A DNA stretch of 64,000 nt from MFD01275-c22 sp963705885 (GTDB lineage: Bacteria; Actinomycetota; Actinomycetes; JACCUZ01), in the NCBI GenBank assembly GCA_963705885.1, contig OY970120.1, positions 1,178,001-1,242,000 on the forward strand, written 5' to 3'. The notes beneath the pieces are model-generated. The model saw nothing but the letters and a program-made list of their open reading frames with translations, did not search any database and was not told the DNA's origin. The translations under genes were made by a program, and so were the position numbers. Below, in pieces: positions 51,278 to 59,868 of this stretch. Position 1 is the stretch's first letter. Each line of letters opens with the position of its first letter.

Positions 51278-52752
51278 GCACGACGACCGAGGCCGGCCGG
51301 GAGGACGCCGTCGTCGACGCCGTGCCGAAGGGGCTCTGGATCGGGGGCGTGACCCGGCCCGCGTCCGGCGGCACGGTGCTCCCGGTCGACGACCCGTCCA
51401 CCGCTGAGACCCTTGCGGAGGTGGCGGACGCCACCGTCGAGGACGGGCTCGCGGCGCTCGGGAGCGCGGTGGACGCGCAAGCCGGGTGGGCCGCCACCGC
51501 GCCGCGCGAGCGGGGCGAGATCCTGCGCCGGGCGTTCGAGCTGATGTCGGCGCGCGCGGACGATCTCGCCCTGCTGATGACGCTGGAGATGGGCAAGCCG
51601 CTCTCCGAGTCCCGGGGCGAGGTCACCTACGCCGCCGAGTTCTTCCGATGGTTCAGCGAGGAGGCCGTGCGCGTGGCGGGGCGGTGGTCCACGTCGCCCG
51701 ACGGCGCCACGCGGCTCATGACGATGAAGCGTCCCGTCGGCCCCGCGCTGATGATCACGCCCTGGAACTTCCCGCTGGCGATGGGCACCCGCAAGATCGG
51801 CCCCGCGGTCGCCGCCGGCTGCACGATGGTGGTGAAGCCCGCGGCCCAGACCCCGTTGTCGATGTACGCCCTGGCGTCGCTCCTGCGCGAGGCGGGGCTG
51901 CCCGACGGCGTCCTCAACGTCGTGACGACGAGCCGGAGCGGGGAGGTGATGTCGCCGCTCATCCGGGACCCTCGCCTGCGCAAGCTCACGTTCACCGGAT
52001 CCACCGCCGTGGGCCGGGCGCTCGTCGCGCAGTCGGCGGAGCAGCTCCTGCGGGTGTCGATGGAGCTGGGCGGCAACGCGCCCTTCCTCGTCATGGCCGA
52101 CGCCGATCTCGACGCCGCGGTCGACGGGGCCATGCTCGCCAAGATGCGGAACATGGGCGAGGCGTGCACGGCGGCCAACCGCTTCATCGTGCACCGCAGC
52201 GTCGCAAACGACTTCGCGCAGCGGATGGCGGACCGCATGGCGGCGCTCCGCGTCGGCCGGGGCACCGAGGACGGGGTGCAGGTCGGCCCGCTCGTCGACG
52301 CTCCGTCCCGGGACAAGGTCGCCGAGCTGGTGCAGGGGGCCGTCGACGGCGGGGCACGGGTGCTCACGGGTGCTCGGACCGTGGGGGACCGAGGGTGGTT
52401 CTACGCTCCGACCGTCCTGGCGGACGTCCCGCCGGACGCGGCGATGCTCCGCGAGGAGATCTTCGGACCGGTCGCTCCGGTGATCACGTTCGACTCCACC
52501 GAGGAGGCCGTGCGCGCGGCGAACGACACGGAGTACGGCCTGGTGGCCTACGCGTTCACCCGTGACCTGTCGACGGCCCTGGAGCTCTCCGAGTCGCTGG
52601 ACACCGGGATGGTCGGCATCAACCAGGGGGTCGTGTCGAACCCGGCCGCCCCCTTCGGGGGCGTGAAGCACTCCGGCTTCGGCCGGGAAGGAGGCACCGA
52701 GGGCATCGAGGAGTACCTCGAGACGCGCTACGTGGGCATCCGACCGTCGTAG
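51274..52752 (+). CDS. NAD(P)-dependent aldehyde dehydrogenase (succinate-semialdehyde-dehydrogenase-like)
   Basis: The 492-aa protein has WNFPLAMGTRKIGPAVAAGC, VKPAAQTPLSMYALASLL, FTGSTAVGRALVAQ, Glu motif SMELGGNAPFLV, catalytic Cys in GEACTAANRFIVH and REEIFGPVAPVITF, ending HSGFGREGGTEGIEEYLETRY. These are patterns of SSADH (GabD). ATG overlaps the E2-like stop. It is the last gene of the catabolic string and probably oxidises a semialdehyde made upstream. Confidence 0.9.
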   Translation: MSTTTEAGREDAVVDAVPKGLWIGGVTRPASGGTVLPVDDPSTAETLAEVADATVEDGLAALGSAVDAQAGWAATAPRERGEILRRAFELMSARADDLALLMTLEMGKPLSESRGEVTYAAEFFRWFSEEAVRVAGRWSTSPDGATRLMTMKRPVGPALMITPWNFPLAMGTRKIGPAVAAGCTMVVKPAAQTPLSMYALASLLREAGLPDGVLNVVTTSRSGEVMSPLIRDPRLRKLTFTGSTAVGRALVAQSAEQLLRVSMELGGNAPFLVMADADLDAAVDGAMLAKMRNMGEACTAANRFIVHRSVANDFAQRMADRMAALRVGRGTEDGVQVGPLVDAPSRDKVAELVQGAVDGGARVLTGARTVGDRGWFYAPTVLADVPPDAAMLREEIFGPVAPVITFDSTEEAVRAANDTEYGLVAYAFTRDLSTALELSESLDTGMVGINQGVVSNPAAPFGGVKHSGFGREGGTEGIEEYLETRYVGIRPS

Positions 52753-52783
52753 GGCGGCGATGCCGGGCCGTTCCACGTGGACG

Positions 52784-53383
52784 TCATCGGACCCTGTCGC
52801 CCGACCCCTTGGCCAACCGGTACTGCACGAGCGTCGGCACGTCGTCGCGCGAGAGGGCCTCCCGTGCGTGCGCCACGACGACCGTCTCGATGGCGGTCCT
52901 GACCTCGCGGAGGTCGGCGCGGGTGGTGAGATCGACGACAAGATGCAGGTCCGGGTCGACCGGGTCGTTCTCCAGCCGTGCCGAGGCAGCATGCACGCCG
53001 TGGACCGCTTCGGCCTCGGTCTCGAGCGCCTCGGTCAGCGCCTTCGGCGGCATCGACGTCTGGCCTCGCGCGTCGTCGGCCTCGAGAAGCACCTCGCCGA
53101 GGCGCTCGACGCGCAGCTGCACCAGCAGCCACCGCAGCCCGACGAGGAGGAGGACCACACCGAGCGCGACTGCCCCGAGCTGGACCCAGATGCTCTGTTC
53201 GCGCGCGACCCGCAGGACGTCGTCGGTCAGCACCGGGCGGTCCGACCAAACGCTCACAGAGTCGATCGACGCCACCAGCGCAGCGACACCCGCTGCGACG
53301 AGCACGACGCCGAACGCCCCGATGCCATAGGGGTTCCGCCGGTCGGTTCGCGCCCTGCGCCCGGGCCGGCCGGTGGCACTCAC
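52784..53383 (-). CDS. amaP: Alkaline-shock-response membrane anchor (AmaP-like) protein
   Basis: The 199-aa protein has two TM helices (GAFGVVLVAAGVAALVASI and LGAVALGVVLLLVGLRWLL) and a cytoplasmic alpha/beta domain like Asp23 (DLHLVVDLTTRADLREVRTA). AmaP anchors Asp23-type proteins to the membrane. Last gene of the leftward seven-gene envelope cluster; its start overlaps the stop of the DUF6286 gene. Confidence 0.82.
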   Translation of the reverse strand: MSATGRPGRRARTDRRNPYGIGAFGVVLVAAGVAALVASIDSVSVWSDRPVLTDDVLRVAREQSIWVQLGAVALGVVLLLVGLRWLLVQLRVERLGEVLLEADDARGQTSMPPKALTEALETEAEAVHGVHAASARLENDPVDPDLHLVVDLTTRADLREVRTAIETVVVAHAREALSRDDVPTLVQYRLAKGSGDRVR

Positions 53384-53913
53384 CGCTTGTCCCGGTGCAC
53401 GGTCACCCGCGGGCGGGGCTGACGTTCCAGCATGAGTGCGTCGAGGCGGGCGTTGCAGGCCGACGCCACCTTCTCCTCGAGGTCGCCCGGGTCGCGCAGG
53501 CGGGTGGACGCCGTGACGCGCGCGGAGCGAGAGCTCACCCGCGCCTGACTGGACCGCACGCCACTGACCCGCACGGCCGCGATCTCCAGCACCCGGGCGA
53601 CCTCCTTGGGCGGGATCTCGCAGCGGAGGCCGTCCGGTGAGCGCATGGCGAGGGACCTCGGGGGTCGGCGCAGCGCAGCGACCAGCACGGCGAGCCCCAG
53701 CAGCAAGACCACGACGCCGGTGGCCCGCACCCAGCCGTCAGACCAGGACCGAGCCGCGAGGTCGTCGACGGCGACCGGGTAGTCCACCAAGGCATAGGCG
53801 CCGCGGTCGAGGAGGCGGTAGCCCGCCTCGACCACGAGGAGCAGACCTGATGCCGCGATCAGCAGGGCCAGCACCGCGCCGAGCAGGCGGCGCTGCACGA
53901 GCACGGCGCTCAT
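53380..53913 (-). CDS. DUF6286 membrane protein of the Asp23 cluster
   Basis: The 177-aa protein has two TM helices (LLGAVLALLIAASGLLLVV, ATGVVVLLLGLAVLVAAL) and a C-terminal IPPKEVARVLEIAAVRVSGV, LRDPGDLEEKVASACNARLD segment known as DUF6286, common beside Asp23/Gls24 genes in actinobacteria. Overlaps both neighbours. Function unknown; probably part of the same membrane assembly. Confidence 0.82.
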   Translation of the reverse strand: MSAVLVQRRLLGAVLALLIAASGLLLVVEAGYRLLDRGAYALVDYPVAVDDLAARSWSDGWVRATGVVVLLLGLAVLVAALRRPPRSLAMRSPDGLRCEIPPKEVARVLEIAAVRVSGVRSSQARVSSRSARVTASTRLRDPGDLEEKVASACNARLDALMLERQPRPRVTVHRDKR

Positions 53914-54296
53914 CGGACTCTCGGCTCGACATCGGGGACGAGGGCCTCGACGACGACGTCGACCTCGGCCACCCGCAGACCGGTCATCTGCTCGACCCGG
54001 CTGGAGACGCTGTCGCGGACCTGCGCGGCGATCTCCCGCACGGGGGACGGATAGTCCACGGACAGCGACACCCGGGCGGTCACCACGCTCCCGTTCACGT
54101 CGGCCTCGGCGACCGGCCGGTCGGCGCTGCTGACGGGGACACCGAGAACACGTCGGCGTGTGCCGCCCGTCCCGGCGACCTCGGACGCCGACGCACTCAC
54201 GAGTCGCTGGACGACGCGGTCGTGGATGCGCGTCTCGCCGCGATCAGCGGGGTCACCGAGCCGATCGCCGGGCACCGACGCGACGAGCGCCGTCAC
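53910..54296 (-). CDS. Asp23/Gls24 family envelope stress protein
   Basis: The 128-aa protein starts at GTG. It holds HDRVVQRLVSASASEVAG, VARVSLSVDYPSPVREIAAQV-like strand-helix and SSRVEQMTGLRVAEVDVVVEAL, the Asp23 fold. It overlaps the small membrane protein upstream and the DUF6286 gene downstream. One of three Asp23-like genes in this cluster. Confidence 0.85.
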   Translation of the reverse strand: MTALVASVPGDRLGDPADRGETRIHDRVVQRLVSASASEVAGTGGTRRRVLGVPVSSADRPVAEADVNGSVVTARVSLSVDYPSPVREIAAQVRDSVSSRVEQMTGLRVAEVDVVVEALVPDVEPRVR

Positions 54297-54478
54297 CGGC
54301 CCCGCCCGTCGGCGCTGCCGACGAGCGAGCCGAGGTCGAGCCGGCCCTCGAGGACCCGCCCGACCACGAACCCGATAGCGGCCAGCAGCAGACAGATCGC
54401 GAAGGCGTCGAATCCGCCGAACGCCCCGGCGAAGCCGAGGCCGAGACCGGCGAACAGGCCGGTGGTCGATGGTGTCAT
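54293..54478 (-). CDS. Small membrane protein of the Asp23 cluster
   Basis: The 61-aa protein has a Gly/Phe-rich helix pair (LFAGLGLGFAGAFGGFDAFAICLLLAAIGFVVG in two helices) and a short acidic/basic tail. This is the DUF2273-like small membrane protein often found with Asp23. ATG with GGAGCTC upstream. Confidence 0.75.
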   Translation of the reverse strand: MTPSTTGLFAGLGLGFAGAFGGFDAFAICLLLAAIGFVVGRVLEGRLDLGSLVGSADGRGR

Positions 54479-54521
54479 GAGGAGCTCCCTGGGGTTTCGG
54501 GTTGGGGTGTGGTGGGACGGG

Positions 54522-54764
54522 TCAGCGGACGCGGGGCGGGGGCGGCGGCTGCCGGAGTGTTCGCAGGATCTCCAGCAGCCGCCGGAGGCCGCGCCGCCGG
54601 CGCACGACGTGGATGGGCCGGTCCAGCCGCGGGTCGTCGTCGGCGACCGCACCGGTGTCGCGAAGAGCGGCGAGACCGTCGACGAACGTCGCGTGGTCAC
54701 CGCCGCGGTCGGGGTGGTGGGTGCGGACGAACTTCAGGTATGCCCGACGCCTGTCGGATGTCAT
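54522..54764 (-). CDS. J-domain-like small protein of the Asp23 cluster
   Basis: The 80-aa protein has RRRAYLKFVRTHHPDRGGDHATFVDGL, with the HPD triad of DnaJ-like domains, then a strongly basic/proline C-terminus. It may recruit Hsp70 or only retain the J fold. ATG at 54764 overlaps the preceding Asp23-like stop. Confidence 0.75.
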   Translation of the reverse strand: MTSDRRRAYLKFVRTHHPDRGGDHATFVDGLAALRDTGAVADDDPRLDRPIHVVRRRRGLRRLLEILRTLRQPPPPPRVR

Positions 54765-55090
54765 CCGGGAGCGGTGGCCTCGATCGCGTCCGGCGCCGTC
54801 GCGACGTCCTCGTCCACTTCGACGTCCTCGATCACGACGTCGACCGCGCGACCGTACGCCAGCGGCGAGACCGCGGCTCGAACCGACGCGGCGACCCGCA
54901 TCAGCGGCCGGTCGAGGGACACGGTGACGTGCACCGCCACCACCTCGTCGTCGATGCGGACTCCCGGCACCCGCCGACCCGGGAGGTAGGTCGCGACGGC
55001 TCCTGCCGCCCCGCCGCCCAGGCCGGTGACACCCGGCACGGACCGCGCCGCCTCGGCGACCCGGTCCGCGTCCGGAAGGTCCGCGCTCAC
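54761..55090 (-). CDS. Asp23/Gls24-like protein
   Basis: The 109-aa protein has GVTGLGGGAAGAVATYLPGR, VAVHVTVSLDRPLMRVAASV and VDVVIEDVEVDED, the Asp23 alternating strand pattern with an acidic tail. GTG start overlaps the upstream stop (GTGA). Confidence 0.75.
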   Translation of the reverse strand: MSADLPDADRVAEAARSVPGVTGLGGGAAGAVATYLPGRRVPGVRIDDEVVAVHVTVSLDRPLMRVAASVRAAVSPLAYGRAVDVVIEDVEVDEDVATAPDAIEATAPG

Positions 55091-55569
55091 TGGACGCGCG
55101 AGGCGCTCTGCTGCTCGTCGTCGTCACCCTCGATGTAGACGTCGTCGACCGCGACGTTGACCTCGACGACCTCGAGTCCTGTCATCCGCTCGACCGAGCT
55201 GATCACGTTGCGCCGGATGCCCTTCGCGAGGTCGGCGATGCCCACGCCGTACTCCACGACCACGTCCACGTCGACGGCCGCCTGCGTCTCGCCCACCTCG
55301 ACCGAGACGCCCTGGGAGACCGACGGACCGGACGACCCGGGGATGCGCTGCCGCAGCTGGCCCATGGCGCGCGCCGAGCCGCGCCCGAGCTCGTGCACGC
55401 CGGACACCTCACGGGTGGCGATGCCGGCGATCTTCGTCACGACGGTGTCGGCGACGCTGGTACGCCCGTGCGAGCTGTCCAGCGCGCCCGTCCCGCGCGG
55501 AGCCATCGACGACGAGCTGTCGGTCGAGCTCTCCGTCACGCTCGGCTTGTCGGTGGAGGTCTGGGTCAT
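55087..55569 (-). CDS. Asp23/Gls24 family envelope stress protein, first gene of the cluster
   Basis: The 160-aa protein has a Ser/Thr-rich N-terminal extension and the complete domain: VVTKIAGIATREVSGVHELG, VEVGETQAAVDVDVVVEYG, DLAKGIRRNVISSVERMTGL and VEVNVAVDDVYIEGDDD. It is the most canonical of the three copies. GAAGGAGTCCACC precedes the ATG. The 144-bp upstream region should hold the promoter; no clear element was identified. Confidence 0.9.
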   Translation of the reverse strand: MTQTSTDKPSVTESSTDSSSSMAPRGTGALDSSHGRTSVADTVVTKIAGIATREVSGVHELGRGSARAMGQLRQRIPGSSGPSVSQGVSVEVGETQAAVDVDVVVEYGVGIADLAKGIRRNVISSVERMTGLEVVEVNVAVDDVYIEGDDDEQQSASRVQ

Positions 55570-55713
55570 GGTGGACTCCTTCGCGATGTGGTGTGAAACC
55601 CCGCCTTACCCCCTGCTGCCCCCCGCACGCACTTCTCCACAACGGTCACGAGACTGCAACAGAGCATCTGGTGCGAGTGCACCGGGGCGGGACGCCTGCG
55701 GCACCCGGCGTCG

Positions 55714-56613
55714 TCAGCCGTGCCCCCCGCGGCCACGACCCACGAGCTCGCGGACGGCCGGCGCGACCTCGGCGGCGAACTGACGGAGGTCGCCGGGGTC
55801 GTCGCTGCCGAGGATGAACGTGCTGAACCCCTGACCCAGCGCGAGCTCGGTGAGCTGCTCCGCCCACAGCGCCGCCGGGCCGTTCAGCAGGCCGTCTCCC
55901 TCCGCGCCGAACCGGCCCCCGACGTTCAGCAGTCGACGTACGGCGCGCGGCGACCGGCCGGCCGCCTCGGCCGCCCCGTCGATGGCCGCGTTGCCGGCGG
56001 CGAGCGCCTCGAGGTCGGTCATCGCCAGGGACGGCAGCCAGCCGTCCGCCCGGCGCCCGGTGAGCGCGAGCATCCGCGGCTTGTACGCGCCGAGCCAGAT
56101 CTCCACGTCGTGGGCGGGGGCGGGGCCGCGCTTGGCCCCGACCACCCTGTGGAACTCGCCGTCGACCCGGACCCCGCCGTGGGCGTCGCCGTCCCAGACC
56201 GCCCGGATGACGTCGATCGCCTCGTCCAGCGCCTGCACCGCCTGGCCGGGGGTCAGGCGGCGCCCGCCCATCGCCTCGATCGCGTCCCAGAACGCCCCGG
56301 CGCCGAGGGCGAGCTCGACCCGTCCGCCGCTGAGGAGGTCGAGGCTGGCGATGCTGCGGGCCAGGACCGCCGGCGGGCGCAGCGGCAGGCTGGTCACGTT
56401 GGCCGACAGCCGGACCGTCGAGGTCCGGGCCGCCACGAACGCGAGCAGGGTGGACGTGTCCAGGAACCGCGGCTGGTAGGGGTGGTCCTGGAAGGTCACC
56501 AGGTCGAGGCCGACCTGTTCGCTGAGCTTGGCCAGCGCGACGACCCGCTCCGGCTCCCGGTTGCCGGGTGTCAGGAACGACCCGAACCGCAGCTCGTGCC
56601 CGTAGTCGCTCAC
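55714..56613 (-). CDS. LLM-class F420-dependent oxidoreductase
   Basis: This is a TIM-barrel flavin/F420 oxidoreductase, 299 aa: FGSFLTPGNREPERVVALAKLSEQVGLDLV, TFQDHPYQPRFLDT, RLSANVTSLPLRPPAVLARSIAS, DLLSGGRVELALGAGAFW and GAYKPRMLALTGRRADGW. GTG at 56613 gives the family start; an in-frame ATG at 56700 would add a basic extension. Divergent from the ROK gene. Substrate unknown; implies an F420-making host. Confidence 0.85.
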   Translation of the reverse strand: MSDYGHELRFGSFLTPGNREPERVVALAKLSEQVGLDLVTFQDHPYQPRFLDTSTLLAFVAARTSTVRLSANVTSLPLRPPAVLARSIASLDLLSGGRVELALGAGAFWDAIEAMGGRRLTPGQAVQALDEAIDVIRAVWDGDAHGGVRVDGEFHRVVGAKRGPAPAHDVEIWLGAYKPRMLALTGRRADGWLPSLAMTDLEALAAGNAAIDGAAEAAGRSPRAVRRLLNVGGRFGAEGDGLLNGPAALWAEQLTELALGQGFSTFILGSDDPGDLRQFAAEVAPAVRELVGRGRGGHG

Positions 56614-56734
56614 GTCGAGCCGCCGACGCACCAGGCCAACGCGTGCCGGTCCAGGTCGGGCACCGGAGCTTCCATCGGGCCAGTATCTCCGGGCGGTCAC
56701 CTGGCGGACGCGCTGCGCGCTCTAGGGTCGGGGC

Positions 56735-57763
56735 ATGGGCCATGCGGACGGCGTCGTGGTCGGTCTGGACAACGGTGGCACGAGCAACAACGCCACCGTG
56801 CTGGACGCCTCTGGACGCTTCCTCGTCGACCGGCTGGTCGAGACCCCGAGCCGGGTGACCGAGGGGCCCGACGTCGCCGTCCCCGCGATGGCGGAGGCGT
56901 TCGACAGGGTGCTGCGGGTGACCGGCGTGCCGGCACCCACGGTGCGCGCCGTGGGACTGGACACACCGGGCCCGGCCAGCGCCGACGGCGTGATCTCCTC
57001 GAAGGGCTCGACGAACTTCGAGCACGCGGCCTGGCGCGGCTTCGACGTCCGCAGCGCGCTCGAGGACCTGCTCGGCCTGCCCGTCGTCTACAACAACGAC
57101 GGCAACGCGGCGGCTCTCTACGCCCACCACGCGCACTTCGCCGAGCGGTCCACGCACACGTCGTCCGTGTCGGCGATCGTCGGCACCGGCCTCGGCGGTG
57201 GCGTCGTCGAGTCCGGCGCGGTGGTCCGCGGAGCAGCGGGGATGGCGGGCGAGCTCGGGCACGTCGCCATCCCGACCGACGGTCTGCTCGAGGACGGCCA
57301 GCCGGTGCCGGAGTGCAACTGCGGGCTGCGCGGTGACGTCGAGAGCTTCGCCTCCCTGACCGGCATCACCAAGAACCTGCTGCCCTACTGGCTCACCCGG
57401 TTCCCCGGCCACCCGCTGGCCGACGCCGCGTCACCCGCGGAGGCGGCACGGGCCGTGCGGTCGTACGGCGAGAAGGGTGACCCGCTCGCACGCAGCATCT
57501 TCACCCAGCAGGCTGTGGCGCTCGGCCGCCTGTTCACGCTGGCCTCCAACTTCACCGACCCGGACGCCTACTTCCTCGGCGGTGGCGTCGTCGAGTCAGA
57601 GCCCGGCTTCCGCGAGTGGTTCCTCGCCACGGTGCGGGAGCACACCGTCCTGCGCGAGGAGCAGCAGCGCGTGGCCACGTTCGCGCTCATCCCGCACCTC
57701 GACATGGCGGGCGCCAGGGGATCGGCGCTGGCGGCGTGGGACCTCGTGCGCCGGGGTGCCTAG
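56735..57763 (+). CDS. ROK-family sugar kinase (glucokinase-like)
   Basis: The 342-aa protein has the ATP motif VVGLDNGGTSNNATVLD, VGLDTPGPASADGVIS, catalytic NNDGNAAALYAHH (Asp), VGTGLGGGVVESGAVV, and the zinc motif GELGHVAI...PVPECNCGLRGDVESFAS with His and Cys ligands. It phosphorylates a hexose. Its last 168 bases overlap the C-terminal end of the convergent membrane protein. Confidence 0.9.
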   Translation: MGHADGVVVGLDNGGTSNNATVLDASGRFLVDRLVETPSRVTEGPDVAVPAMAEAFDRVLRVTGVPAPTVRAVGLDTPGPASADGVISSKGSTNFEHAAWRGFDVRSALEDLLGLPVVYNNDGNAAALYAHHAHFAERSTHTSSVSAIVGTGLGGGVVESGAVVRGAAGMAGELGHVAIPTDGLLEDGQPVPECNCGLRGDVESFASLTGITKNLLPYWLTRFPGHPLADAASPAEAARAVRSYGEKGDPLARSIFTQQAVALGRLFTLASNFTDPDAYFLGGGVVESEPGFREWFLATVREHTVLREEQQRVATFALIPHLDMAGARGSALAAWDLVRRGA

Positions 57764-58246
57764 TCGGTCCCCGGGCACAGGAGAACCTGCCAGGGAACGC
57801 GACGGCAGCAGGCCCTCCGCGCGGACGACGCGGACGGCGGCGATCACGGTGATCCCGACCGCAGCGGCCGTGAGCACCGGGAAGGAGAGCGTCTTCGCGA
57901 GGACGACATTCGGCATCGACATGGTGAGAACCAGCCACGTGGTCGCCGCAGACTTCAGCAGGCAGACAACGCCCCACAGCAGCGTGAGCCGACGGAACAG
58001 GCGTCGCACCGGAGGTCGGTCGGCCAGGTCGTCGCACATCGGGTAGAAGTCGCCGGCGAGTCGGGCCACCACGGGGGACGTGGTGGCCATCGAGGCGAAG
58101 AAGACCGCCCCGATCAGCCCGCTGGTCACCGCCGGCTGCATGAGGTACAGGGTCGGGTCGCCCGTCACTACGGTGAAGGCGGTGCGCGTGGTCAGTCCGA
58201 CGAGGGTGAGGAGCAGGAGGCCGGACACCCGCCGTCGGCTGACCAC
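57596..58246 (-). CDS. VC0807-like multi-TM membrane protein, N-terminus unresolved
   Basis: The visible protein has VSRRRVSGLLLLTLVGLTTR, GLIGAVFFASMATTSPVVARLAGDFYP, LFRRLTLLWGVVCLLKSAATT and TMSMPNVVLAKTLSFPVLT. This layout is that of VC0807 family membrane proteins. The GTG at 58246 is the first normal start codon, but the frame is open to 58453 and encodes an obvious further helix (LLVATVVPGALLYVFLITAGL), so the true start may be CTG or lie across an indel. The C-terminal tail runs into the ROK gene, which suggests a second lesion. Confidence 0.65.
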   Translation of the reverse strand: MVSRRRVSGLLLLTLVGLTTRTAFTVVTGDPTLYLMQPAVTSGLIGAVFFASMATTSPVVARLAGDFYPMCDDLADRPPVRRLFRRLTLLWGVVCLLKSAATTWLVLTMSMPNVVLAKTLSFPVLTAAAVGITVIAAVRVVRAEGLLPSRSLAGSPVPGDRLGTPAHEVPRRQRRSPGARHVEVRDERERGHALLLLAQDGVLPHRGEEPLAEAGL

Positions 58247-58550
58247 CCGCCAGACGACCGTGCCGCAGCACCAGACGAGGGCTGCGGCCAGTGCCGGCCA
58301 CAGGCCGGCCGTGATCAGGAAGACGTAGAGGAGTGCGCCTGGGACGACGGTCGCGACCAGCAGGTTCGATGCGAGATGCCGCAGGACGGCTGGCAGGTGT
58401 GGCCGTGGCGGCGCGGCCGCACCGGACCCGGTGCGGACGGTGAGGAGGATCGTCTAGACCTGCCCCGCGTGGCGCGGATGCCGCGAGGGTGCCCAGGACT
58501 CACAGTCGCAGGTGCTGGCGTTCCGTCGGAACCGGGACATGGCGTCGTCC

Positions 58551-59732
58551 TCACACAGCCGGCCTGGCAGGCACCGCGTGCAGGATGTCGTCGGTTCCGG
58601 ATCCCCAGACAGTACGCCCCGGCTGCGAGCCGGCGGGTGGGGTGGGTCGGCGGAGAGGGACGACCGGTGGCGCGAGCCTGGTCTCGATGCTGGCGCGGTA
58701 GACCGCCTCGTACCGGGTCACCATCGTGGCGACGTCGAACTTGTCGCGCACGTGCTCCCGGCAGGCGACCGGGGCGAGACGACGCGCCTGGTGGATCGCG
58801 TCGGGTAGCTGGTCCGGGGTGTCGCAGACGACGCCGGTCACCCCGTCGACGACGACCTCCGGCACGGAGCCGCGGCGCAGAGCGACCACCGGTGTCCCGC
58901 AGGCCATCGCCTCGATCATCACCATGCCGAACGGTTCGTCCCACACGATGGGGAAGACCAGTGCGGCGGCCCGGGCGAGGAGGGTGCGCTTCTCCCGCGC
59001 GTCGACGGGGCCGAGCAGGGTCACCTCCGGGTCGAGCCGCGGTTCGATGTGGGTACGGAGATACTCCCGCTCCACGGGTTCGGTGCACTTGCCCGCCACC
59101 ATGATGGGCAGCCCGGCGTCCCGGGCGGCGTCGATGGCGAGGTGCACCGCCTTGTCCGGGTGCAGCCTGCCGAGGAACAGCACCACCTCGTCCTTGTCCT
59201 CGCGGAACGGGAAGGACGCTACGTCCAGGGCGTTGTGCACGGTGCCGACCCACGGCAGGTCCGTGGCCGCCAGGCGCTGCGCCGTCGAGATGGCCACCAG
59301 GTCGATGCTGGTGCCGAGCTGTCGGTAGTACTCACCCGGCTCGCCGGCGACGGGACCGTGCATGGTGACGACAGTCGGCGCGTCCCGGCCGCGAGCCTGC
59401 AGCGGGCCGGCCAGGGTGTGATCGTGAACGACGTCGGGATCGAGCTCGACGATAGCCCGGGCCGCGGCCGCCGCGTGCAGCACCTCGGGCAGCGGCTCCC
59501 CGAGCCGTGCACTCGGTGGCACGTCGTACGTCGCCACGAACCGGCCTGGCGTGCCGCTGGTGCCGGCGCCGATGAGTGTCACCTCGTGCCCGCGGTCGAC
59601 GAGGCCGTCGACGAGATCGGCGCACACGTTCTCCACGCCGCCGTAGCCCTGGGGCGGCACCGTGAACCACGGCGGTGCGACCATCGCGATCCGCAACGGC
59701 CCGGCCGACCGGTGCGATCCAGGTCCGTGCAT
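58551..59732 (-). CDS. Glycosyltransferase family 4 protein
   Basis: This is a 393-aa GT-B enzyme: IAMVAPPWFTVPPQGYGGVENVCADLVDGLV, VVHDHTLAGPLQARG, VVTMHGPVAGEP, FLGRLHPDKAVHLAIDAARD, FPIVWDEPFGMVMIEAMACGTPVVALRRGSVPEVV (the E-x7-E donor motif) and VRDKFDVATMVTRYEAVYR. It would transfer a sugar from a nucleotide or lipid donor. AGAGGGCAGG precedes the ATG. Located after the debranching-type gene on the same strand. Confidence 0.9.
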   Translation of the reverse strand: MHGPGSHRSAGPLRIAMVAPPWFTVPPQGYGGVENVCADLVDGLVDRGHEVTLIGAGTSGTPGRFVATYDVPPSARLGEPLPEVLHAAAAARAIVELDPDVVHDHTLAGPLQARGRDAPTVVTMHGPVAGEPGEYYRQLGTSIDLVAISTAQRLAATDLPWVGTVHNALDVASFPFREDKDEVVLFLGRLHPDKAVHLAIDAARDAGLPIMVAGKCTEPVEREYLRTHIEPRLDPEVTLLGPVDAREKRTLLARAAALVFPIVWDEPFGMVMIEAMACGTPVVALRRGSVPEVVVDGVTGVVCDTPDQLPDAIHQARRLAPVACREHVRDKFDVATMVTRYEAVYRASIETRLAPPVVPLRRPTPPAGSQPGRTVWGSGTDDILHAVPARPAV

Positions 59733-59825
59733 GACGCCTGCCCTCTAGGAGTTCACCGCTCGCCGGCGCCAGGCCGGACGCGCTGATCGCTTCGAGGGAG
59801 GCGGATGGCCTCGACCTTCTGGGTC

Positions 59826-59866
59826 CGGCGGGCAACACGCCCGCCGATCCACGACTTGGTCGTGGA
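59826..59866 (-). terminator. Tandem hairpins after the debranching-enzyme gene
   Basis: Two perfect 8-bp hairpins stand in tandem: TCCACGAC/GTCGTGGA (59848-59855 and 59859-59866, loop 3) and CGGCGGGC/GCCCGCCG (59826-59833 and 59839-59846, loop 5). They lie directly after the stop of the leftward gene and probably terminate or stabilise that transcript. Confidence 0.7.
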
Positions 59867-59868
59867 CT

